The notes beneath the pieces were generated by a model that saw only the letters and a program-made list of their open reading frames with translations, searched no databases and was not told the origin of the DNA. The position numbers were made by a program, and so were the translations under genes. Shown here piece after piece: positions 57,883-64,000 of a stretch of 64,000 nt of DNA. Within the stretch, counting starts at the first letter, position 1, and each line of letters begins with the position of its first letter. The stretch covers positions 186,001 through 250,000 of the forward strand of contig CAWCOY010000005.1 of assembly GCA_963797265.1 (NCBI GenBank), read 5' to 3'. The DNA is from DASUPK01 sp963797265 (lineage in GTDB: Bacteria; Actinomycetota; Thermoleophilia; Solirubrobacterales; 70-9).

Positions 57883-59713
57883 TCAGGCGACGCGCACGGC
57901 CTGCCGGGCGGCCTTCACCCGGGCGGTGCGATCGAGCAGGTTCTTCCGCGGTCGCACCGACTCCGGAGTGATCTCGACGCTCTCGTCGGCGCGGATGAAC
58001 TCGATCGCCTCCTCGAGCGAGAGGCGCTTGGCCGGCACCAGCCGGATCAGCTGGTCGGCCGCCGCCGCCCGGACGTTGGTCTGCTGCTTCTCCTTGATCG
58101 CGTTGACGTCGATGTCCTCGGCGCGCGAGTTCTCGCCGACGATCATGCCCTCGTAGACGTCCTCGCCCGGGCCGACGAAGAGCGTGCCGCGCTCCTGCAG
58201 GCCGAAGAGCGCGAAGGCGGCGGTCTTCCCCTGGCGGTCGGCGACCAGCGAGCCGGTCGGCCGCATCCGCAGGTCGCCGGCCCAGGGCTCCCAGCGGTCG
58301 AAGACGTGGTGCATCAGGCCGGTGCCGCGGGTCTCGGTCAGGAACTCGGTCCGGAAGCCGATCAGCCCGCGCGCCGGCACCAGGAACTCGAGGCGAACCC
58401 AGCCGGTCGAGTGGTTGACCATCTGCTCCATCCGCCCCTTGCGCACCGCGAGCGCCTGGGTGACGACGCCGACGAACTCCTCGGGCACGTCGATCGAGAG
58501 CAGCTCGACCGGCTCGCAGAGCTCGCCGTCGACCTCGCGGGTCAGCACCTGCGGCTGGCCGGCGGTGAGCTCGAACCCCTCGCGCCGCATCAGCTCCAGC
58601 AGCACCACCAGCTGCAGCTCGCCGCGCCCCTCGACCTCCCAGACGTCGGGCCGCTCGGTGTCGCGAACCCGGATCGAGACGTTCCCGACCAGCTCCTGGT
58701 CGAGGCGGTCGCGGATCTGCCGCGCCGTCAGGCGCGATCCCTCCCTGCCCGCCAGCGGCGAGGTGTTGATCCCGACCGTGATCGAGAGCGAGGGCTCGTC
58801 CACCGTGATCACCGGCAGCGGCCGCGGGTCCTCGGGATCGGCGAGCGTCTCCCCGATCGTCACCTCGGGCAGGCCGGCGACGGCGATGATCTCGCCGGGT
58901 CCGGCCTCGGTGGCCTCCACCCGGTCGAGCGCCTCGGTCACGTAGAGGTTGCTGACCGTCGCGGGCTCGATCTCGCCGTTCGCCCGGCACCAGGCGATCC
59001 GCTGCCCGGAGCGAATCGTCCCGTTCCGCACCCGGCAGAGCGCGAGCCTCCCTACATAAGGGGACGCGTCCAGGTTGGTGACGTGCGCCTGCAGCGGCGC
59101 GCCCTCCTCGTACTCGGGCGCCGGGATCCGCTCCAGCACCAGGTCGAGGAGGGGGGAGAGGTCGGTGCCCTCTGTCGCCCTCCTCCAGCGACGCCCAGCC
59201 GGCCCGGGCGTTCGTGTAGACGATCGGAAAGTCGATCTGCGACTCGTCGGCATCGAGGTCGAGGAAGAGCTCGTAGACCTCATCGACCACCTCGCCGATC
59301 CGAGCATCGGGCCGATCGACCTTGTTCACCACCAGGATCACCGGCAGATTCGCCTCGAGCGCCTTGCGGAGCACGAAGCGCGTCTGGGGGAGGGGCCCCT
59401 CGGAGGCGTCGACGAGGAGCAGCACCCCGTCGACCATCGTCAGCCCGCGCTCGACCTCCCCACCGAAGTCCGCATGCCCGGGCGTGTCGATGATGTTGAG
59501 CTTGGTCTCCCCGTACCGAACGGCGGTGTTCTTGGCGAGGATCGTGATCCCCTTCTCCCGCTCGAGATCCATGGAGTCCATGACCCGCTCGGCGACGTCC
59601 TGCCCGGACCGAAAGGCGCCGGACTGCCAGAGCATGGCGTCGACGAGCGTCGTCTTGCCATGGTCGACGTGAGCGATGATCGCGACGTTGCGGAGGTCGG
59701 AGCGGCGGGGCAT
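57883..59713 (-). pseudogene. typA: Ribosome-binding GTPase TypA/BipA, frameshifted
   Basis: Translational GTPase. The first frame (59713 to about 59180) has VAIIAHVDHGKTTLVDAML (G1), EKGITI (G2), IIDTPGHADFG (G3) and VVNKVDRPDAR (G4). The second (about 59170 to 57883) begins EGTDLSPLLDLVLERIPAP and runs through domains II, III, V and the TypA C-terminal domain. One extra base near 59165-59185 separates them. The joined length, about 609 residues, is normal. Since typA is conserved, an assembly error should be considered first. Confidence 0.9.
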
Positions 59714-59763
59714 GGGGCGCGGGATGGTAGGGCGGCCGCTTCGTTACGGAGAAGGAGCCCGGG

Positions 59764-59813
<50 letters not shown>

Positions 59814-59817
59814 CTCA

Positions 59818-59852
59818 GGAAAGGCCTGCTAACGGAGGCCTTCCTCTTTCTC
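59818..59852 (+). terminator. Terminator after the tRNA-Met fragment
   Basis: GGAAAGGCCT and AGGCCTTCC pair around GCTAACGG, followed by TCTTTCTC, 4 bp after the tRNA 3' end. Confidence 0.65.
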
Positions 59853-59892
59853 GGGACCAAAACGTGCCGAGGCTGCGTGGTACCAGCGAGGT

Positions 59893-59920
59893 ACCAAGCT
59901 CGTTTCGCAAAGAGCTTGGT
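59893..59920. repeat. Perfect 9 bp inverted repeat
   Basis: ACCAAGCTC (59893-59901) and GAGCTTGGT (59912-59920) around a 10-base loop, next to two GGTACC sites. It lies just inside the putative island edge and may be a terminator or a recombinase site. Confidence 0.5.
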
Positions 59921-59972
59921 GTTTGGGGAGCGGGATAGGTTCCCCAGGTCGTGATTCAGACGATGATCCTCC

Positions 59973-60590
59973 ATGCCTACGATTAAATCCGTCCGAGGCT
60001 TCTTCGTGCGGGTGCTTAGCACCGCGAGCCTCATGCAGTGGCTTTGGACTATCGGCGGTGGGGCGGTAGTGAGCGCCGCTATTAGCGCCGCGCTTGGCGT
60101 TCCGTCGCCGTGGGGCTACGTGTTGGCGATTGGGCTATTTGTGCTGGTAGCCGCTGCCATGTTGGCCCTGATCGAATGGCTGCGCAAAGCCTTTCAGCCG
60201 TCCCTTGCGGAGAGGATCGAGATGCTTATTCGTGAGGGCATGAAGTTGCTAGAGGAACTATCAGCCCCGATGCCGGTGGCCAATACGGGGGGGACGCACG
60301 GCGTTCGGCTAGGTCCGGACGATGCTCACATCGAGAAGGCGTTCGCATTCCACGAACGAGCTAGGGAACTCCTAGGCGCTGATCGTCCTTCGCTGCTTCC
60401 GATCTATGCAGACGCCGCCAACGATTTCAGGAGGCAGGAACGGCAGAAGAGGCAGGCGAGGTCCGACAGGGGACTCAGCAATGCCGAGAAAATGAAGCGA
60501 TTCGAGGAAGACTGGTACCACGAACCCGCCGTTTTTGTCGAAGCGTTCTTGTACGGGCTATCTGCGGCCCGGAACAAGTTGGGGGATTAA
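59973..60590 (+). CDS. Hypothetical membrane protein, island gene
   Basis: 205 residues. Two N-terminal membrane spans (GGGAVVSAAISAALG and GYVLAIGLFVLVAAAMLALI), then a long cytoplasmic helical region (FHERARELLGADRPSLLPIY, KRFEEDWYHEPAVFVEAFLY). No family recognised. The DNA is less GC-rich with more A/T-ending codons than the surrounding genome, as expected for acquired DNA. Confidence 0.65.
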   Translation: MPTIKSVRGFFVRVLSTASLMQWLWTIGGGAVVSAAISAALGVPSPWGYVLAIGLFVLVAAAMLALIEWLRKAFQPSLAERIEMLIREGMKLLEELSAPMPVANTGGTHGVRLGPDDAHIEKAFAFHERARELLGADRPSLLPIYADAANDFRRQERQKRQARSDRGLSNAEKMKRFEEDWYHEPAVFVEAFLYGLSAARNKLGD

Positions 60591-60607
60591 GCGTGAACCT
60601 GCCGACG

Positions 60608-61018
60608 TCACTTCAGATCACCGTCAAGGACTCCGCTGTTGACGATGTCACGGACATCTCCGCGCACGAGCCTCACGAGCCTGGCGGGCACGTCCTTGTG
60701 CTCGAGGAAGTCCTCTGGCCCATACCAGCGGCCGAAGATTGTGCCGCGCGCACCGCGAAAGTCGAAGTTGCCAAAGTCATCCTTGAGCAATCTCTCAACT
60801 GCCCTCGTCAATTGGGCGTCGCCTTTGTCGAGACGCGTTCGAGCATTACGAGGAGCGACATACACGGCGAACAGCGGTTCGTCGTCATCGATCTCGAACA
60901 CGATCGTTAGCGCAGCGTCCTTGGCCTTGGCCGGGAGGCGGAACCCGAATCCAATGGATGCCTGGCTCTTCTTAATCACTCGCGTCCCCGACCTCCCGAG
61001 AGTATGGATCGCTGCCAA
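60608..61018 (-). CDS. Hypothetical protein, possible C-terminal part of the PD-(D/E)XK gene
   Basis: 136 residues if read alone (TTG start): QASIGFGFRLPAKAKDAALT, VFEIDDDEPLFAVYVAPRNA and RWYGPEDFLEHKDVPARLVR. It overlaps the end of the nuclease-like gene by 47 bp in another frame. The lack of a good start and the normal-looking continuity suggest both are one frameshifted gene of about 385 residues. The domain is unrecognised. Confidence 0.5.
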   Translation of the reverse strand: MAAIHTLGRSGTRVIKKSQASIGFGFRLPAKAKDAALTIVFEIDDDEPLFAVYVAPRNARTRLDKGDAQLTRAVERLLKDDFGNFDFRGARGTIFGRWYGPEDFLEHKDVPARLVRLVRGDVRDIVNSGVLDGDLK

Positions 61019-61778
61019 GCTCGGCGGGCGGACGGGGATACCTCAGGTGAAGCTCCTCGCTCACTACCTCGACGACACCCTCTCGGATTTGGTCGAGGAG
61101 GAGTTCAAGCTGTTCGCGACCTTCGAAGTAGCGAGCCCAAGCTCTGACTGCAGCGGCATCAACTGTGGTCATTCCAAGGTCTCCTTGCTGGTCGAGCACA
61201 TCGAGGAGTTGAACCCACTGTCTGCGCACTGACGAGTCTTTAAGCGGAAGCTTGCGTAGACCGGGCAACAACCGTGCCCACCGCACCGACCCTAACCAAT
61301 CAGGGTGCTTTCGCTTATCCAGTACCAGTTCCCCGTGTACTGGTACCCACTTCGTGACCGCGACTAGGGCCGATCGCCCAGGCGGGAGAATCCGCAGGGC
61401 GCTCAAGTACCGATCTAGCTGCGCTTTTCCGTAGCCGCTGTCGAGCTTGTTCTCGACGAAAAGGGTGAAGTCGCGGTTTCCCGATCTCCCCTCAAATATC
61501 AGATCCACCCTCCCGAGCGGTTCAGTGGATCTACCTACCGCTGCCTCCCACGAGCATTCCAGCTCGAATGGGACCCGGCCCAATCGCACGACCTGAGCAG
61601 CGGACCCGCAGTCGGCCTTGGCTTGAGCCAGAAGCAGACGAACAAAGGCTGAGGCGAAGCGGGGATCAGAGGAAGCGACTTCACCGATCACCTTCGTTAG
61701 CTGGGCCTCATCACCCTGCCGGCGCAGGCCCCGGACTAGGGCATGGCTTGAGCGATCTGCTGATGACGTCGGGGCCAT
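60972..61778 (-). CDS. PD-(D/E)XK nuclease superfamily protein
   Basis: 268 residues. Core pattern: LGRVDLIFEG with the Asp, then FTLFVENKLDSGYGKAQLDR with E-N-K, followed by a helix Q-L-x-R-Y. That arrangement marks PD-(D/E)XK nucleases, found in restriction and defence systems. ALVAVTKWVPVHGELVLDK is the next strand. ATG 61778. The gene is on the minus strand between the membrane protein and the recombinase fragment. Its target is unknown. Confidence 0.7.
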   Translation of the reverse strand: MAPTSSADRSSHALVRGLRRQGDEAQLTKVIGEVASSDPRFASAFVRLLLAQAKADCGSAAQVVRLGRVPFELECSWEAAVGRSTEPLGRVDLIFEGRSGNRDFTLFVENKLDSGYGKAQLDRYLSALRILPPGRSALVAVTKWVPVHGELVLDKRKHPDWLGSVRWARLLPGLRKLPLKDSSVRRQWVQLLDVLDQQGDLGMTTVDAAAVRAWARYFEGREQLELLLDQIREGVVEVVSEELHLRYPRPPAELGSDPYSREVGDASD

Positions 61779-61818
61779 TGGAGAGTCCTATCCGACCTAG
61801 AAACGGGCTGCCTACTAA

Positions 61819-62100
61819 GGGGCCGGGCTTCGCTCTATCCGATTTCACGATCTCCGCCACACCTTCGGCACTCAAATGGCGGCAGTCGGGGCTCCGCTTC
61901 GCGCGCTTCAAGAGTGGTTTGGCCACCGCGACTACCAGACCACCAGCATCTACGCCGACTATGCGCCCGACCCGAGCGGCGGCGCGATCTACGCCGCCCG
62001 CGCCTTCGGGGAAGCCGATGGCATTTCGGAACTCTCTCCCGAGGTCCTCTCCGAGGATTCCGATCGTGTCCGAAGCGCTGACTACGGTGACAGCCCGTGA
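61819..62100 (+). pseudogene. Tyrosine recombinase, C-terminal fragment
   Basis: In-frame residues RFHDLRHTFGTQMAAVGAPL, then ALQEWFGHRDYQTTSIYADY and APDPSGG. This holds the HxLRH motif, the second His/Trp region (GHRD) and the nucleophile Tyr, i.e. the catalytic C-terminus of an integrase; the N-terminal two-thirds and first catalytic Arg are missing upstream (in-frame TAA at 61816). The first internal ATG is 61876. Its stop overlaps the HTH gene's GTG. Confidence 0.85.
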
Positions 62101-62432
62101 CTGCTCCTGACCCAGAGATGCAGCCTGCGAGCGGGATTGAGCCGCTGCTTTCGATCGAGGAGGTTGCGAAGTTGCTTCGGATTTCCGAAAGCGGCGTCTA
62201 TCGCCTGCTTCGACGTGGCGAGTTGTGCTGCATAAAGGTCGGTGGTCGAACGCTTATCGAACCGGTGCAGCTACGGAGCTTCATCGCGGAGAAGCGGATG
62301 GCCGGCGAGGTCCAAGAGACGACGACATCCAAGAGGAGGCCGCATGAGTCCGAGGGGAAGAGCCGTTGTGCTGGTGAGTGGCGGTTTGGACTCAGCCACC
62401 GCGTTGGCGATCGCCAAGAACGACGGCTATGA
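62097..62432 (+). CDS. Excisionase-like HTH DNA-binding protein
   Basis: 111 residues; LLSIEEVAKLLRISESGVYR, LLRRGELCCIKVGGRTLIEP is the MerR-like HTH_17 domain of excisionases. GTG 62097 overlaps the recombinase stop, the usual int-xis order. The last 30 residues (after KRRPHE) overlap queC by 89 bp and look like readthrough, so its natural end may be earlier and a small indel is possible. Confidence 0.75.
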   Translation: MTAPDPEMQPASGIEPLLSIEEVAKLLRISESGVYRLLRRGELCCIKVGGRTLIEPVQLRSFIAEKRMAGEVQETTTSKRRPHESEGKSRCAGEWRFGLSHRVGDRQERRL

Positions 62433-63047
62433 GCCCAACGCAATCACTTTTCGCTACGGCCAACGACATGGAGTCGAGTTGGAGGCGGCGAAGAAGGTCG
62501 TCGCTGCTGCCCAGGTAGCTGACCACATTGAGGTCGAGATCGATATGCGTCGGATCGGCGGTTCGGCGCTTACCGCAGATATCGACGTGCCGAAGGACCG
62601 CGAGCTTGAGGAAATGTCCGATGGCATTCCGGTCACCTACGTCCCCGCTAGGAACACGGTCTTTCTCTCATTCGCGCTCGCCTGGGCCGAGGTGTTCGAG
62701 GCGGATCACATTTTCATCGGGGTGAACGCACTGGACTACAGCGGCTATCCGGATTGCCGGCCCGAGTACGTGAAGGCCTACGAGCAGATGGCAAACCTGG
62801 CCACCAAGCGGGCAGTGGAGGGCTCTCCCTGCAAATCCACACCCCGCTCATCGATCTGACCAAGGCGGAGATCATCCGCCGCGGTACCGAACTCGGGGTC
62901 GACTACTCAATCACTCGCAGTTGCTACGACCCATCACCGGCCGGGGAGGCCTGCGGGAGCTGTGACTCTTGCAAGCTTCGCCTCAAGGGCTTTGCTGATA
63001 GCGGTTTGGCCGATCCTGCTCCATACCGACTGCAGGCAGCGGCGTAA
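62344..63047 (+). pseudogene. queC: 7-cyano-7-deazaguanine synthase QueC, frameshifted
   Basis: ATP-dependent enzyme making preQ0 from 7-carboxy-7-deazaguanine. Frame one has VVLVSGGLDSATALAIAKND (PP-loop), FRYGQRHGVELEAAKKV, PVTYVPARNTVFLSFALAWA and GVNALDYSGYPDCRPEYV. After a one-base shift near 62815-62830, frame two gives SLQIHTPLIDLTKAEIIRRG and GEACGSCDSCKLR, the zinc Cys cluster. ATG 62344 follows GAGGAGG. Joined length (about 234) is normal, so it is either mutated or a sequence error. Confidence 0.87.
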
Positions 63048-63054
63048 GCGGCGC

Positions 63055-63803
63055 GTGGAACTGCTCGCTGAAAAGGACGTCAGGGTCAAGACCTTCCCGG
63101 TGATCGAGATCTTCGGGCCGACGATCCAGGGGGAGGGTGCGGAGGCCGGCCTTCCCTGTCACTTCGTGCGACTGGGCGGCTGTGATTACCGCTGCTCGTG
63201 GTGCGACACCATGTATGCGGTCGACCCGGCGCAGGTCCGTCGCAATTCGACCGCACTGAGCGCCGAACGGATCGTTGACCGACTTGACGCTCTGGGTGGC
63301 GGGCCGGAGTGGGTGATCCTGAGTGGCGGCAACCCAGCCCTCCACGCGCTCGGACCGCTGGTCGAGGCGCTACAGGGCCGCGGTCTCAAGGTGGCGGTGG
63401 AAACGCAGGGTTCGATCTGGCGGGATTGGCTCAGCGCCGTTGAGCGACTGACGATTTCGCCGAAGCCACCTTCATCGGGGATGGCAACAAGACGTCATCG
63501 CGAGCAACTGGAGAAGTTCATGGCGCGCGCTCTATCTGGAGATCTTGATCGACTGGTGCTCAAGGTCGTTTGCTTCGATGCAGACGACCTCGCCTGGGCG
63601 AAGGAGACTCAACCGCTTGGCCAGATCTACGTCTATATCTCTCCGCTGGCACCCCAGTGCCCTCGCCGAGCGATTTCCGCGGTGCGGTTGCGACTCGCTT
63701 TCGCTGGCTTTGTGAGCAAGTCGCGGCCGATCCCGAACTCGCTCGCGCTCGAGTTCTCCCGCAGCTCCACGTGATCGCCTGGGGGGATGCGACCGGCGTA
63801 TGA
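63055..63803 (+). pseudogene. queE: 7-carboxy-7-deazaguanine synthase QueE, frameshifted
   Basis: Radical SAM enzyme converting CPH4 to CDG. EIFGPTIQGEGAEAGLPCHF and GGCDYRCSWCDTMYAVD contain the CxxxCxxC cluster. The C-terminal part switches frame near 63630-63645, where TATATC looks like a two-base duplication, then continues YLSAGTPVPSPSDFRGAVAT and LPQLHVIAWGDATGV. GTG 63055 starts 8 bp after queC. Its stop overlaps the queD start (ATGA). Confidence 0.85.
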
Positions 63804-64000
63804 GCGAAATCACGATCACAGATGCGCGAGGGCACTCCGGTAGTGAGCCGGCGACCAAAACGGCTGAGGTTTTTCGAGAGTTCACGTTCGAGGCTGCACA
63901 TCGTCTGCCGGAGGTTCCCGAGGGGCATAAGTGCGCACGCCTTCATGGGCACTCTTACCGCGTCGAAGTCAGGGTTTCGGGGGAAATCGGGACGGCAGAC
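63800..64000 (+). CDS. queD: 6-carboxy-5,6,7,8-tetrahydropterin synthase QueD (3' partial)
   Basis: Zinc enzyme turning 7,8-dihydroneopterin triphosphate into CPH4, the first dedicated preQ0 step. After a 25-residue extension, REFTFEAAHRLPEVPEGHKC and RLHGHSYRVEVRVSGEIG carry the zinc His ligands. The sequence runs off the window at residue 67 of about 120-150. Confidence 0.88.
   Translation, partial: MSEITITDARGHSGSEPATKTAEVFREFTFEAAHRLPEVPEGHKCARLHGHSYRVEVRVSGEIGTAD

Noticed and set aside
59160..59190. Programmed ribosomal frameshift in typA
   Set aside because: No slippery heptamer or conserved precedent in typA; nearby genes also carry indels, so error or mutation is simpler.

Overview
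The window is high-GC DNA with few intergenic gaps, frequent GTG/TTG starts and many 1-4 bp start/stop overlaps. Gene content (mfd-surA-like-mazG-eno-ftsB order, DUF1918, GerW, csrA, several Cys/Zn-ribbon HTH proteins, class III cyclases) points to an actinobacterium, most likely class Thermoleophilia (Solirubrobacterales-like). That placement is an inference from gene content; no rRNA is present.

Layout. 1-0.4 kb: end of a crotonase. 0.45-5.9 kb: a tandem duplication of a divergent pair, each a GT4-like glycosyltransferase (minus) facing a Mur-ligase-like protein (plus). 5.9-6.04 kb: a 156 bp imperfect palindrome. 6.0-13.7 kb: VOC protein, then the housekeeping run mfd, SurA/PpiC-like foldase, mazG, eno, ftsB. 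13.8-23.0 kb: four tandem paralogous polytopic membrane proteins (GT-C-like), each start overlapping the previous stop by 4 bp. 23-28.4 kb: small hypothetical genes, csrA, a secreted nuclease, class I aldolase plus nitronate monooxygenase, and a YbdK-type carboxylate-amine ligase. 28.5-33.1 kb: a tightly packed run of HxlR regulator, Zn-ribbon pseudo-rhomboid, O-methyltransferase, GNAT, dienelactone hydrolase and an R2-like ferritin-fold oxidase. 33.1-37.1 kb: a very long ECF sigma factor fused to a zinc anti-sigma motif, an Ala/Gly tract, a membrane segment and an outer tail; then a DHA2 transporter and divergent MarR regulator with a readable promoter/operator. 37.2-40.6 kb: remnant of a LAGLIDADG-like protein abutting tRNA-Leu(UAA), nested inverted repeats, a thiamine-binding-like protein, an NAD(P)-binding protein and a membrane adenylate cyclase. 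40.7-49.4 kb: coiled-coil protein, ThDP enzyme, complete sugar-type ABC importer (lipoprotein, two permeases, ATPase), hydrolase-cyclase fusion. 49.5-54.2 kb: two paralogous Zn-ribbon/HTH proteins flanking a flippase-like membrane protein, DEAD RNA helicase, processive GT2. 54.2-59.7 kb: a chimeric pseudogene (MFS N-terminus joined to a typA 3' end), a secreted protein, broken capA, YbaK, DUF1918, GerW, and typA itself, frameshifted.

59.76-64 kb looks like an integrated island: a 3' fragment of an initiator tRNA-Met gene, lower-GC genes (membrane protein, PD-(D/E)XK nuclease-like), a tyrosine recombinase C-terminal fragment, an excisionase-like HTH protein, then queC-queE-queD for preQ0 (7-deazaguanine) synthesis, running off the window end.

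Quality caution: capA, typA, queC, queE and probably the PD-(D/E)XK gene each carry one small indel, all within 55.7-64 kb, while about 55 kb upstream shows almost none. Sequencing or assembly error near a contig end is as likely as gene decay. No undescribed defence system is proven; the best leads are the four-gene membrane-protein array, the sigma/anti-sigma single-chain fusion, the duplicated Mur-like/glycosyltransferase module and the que island.
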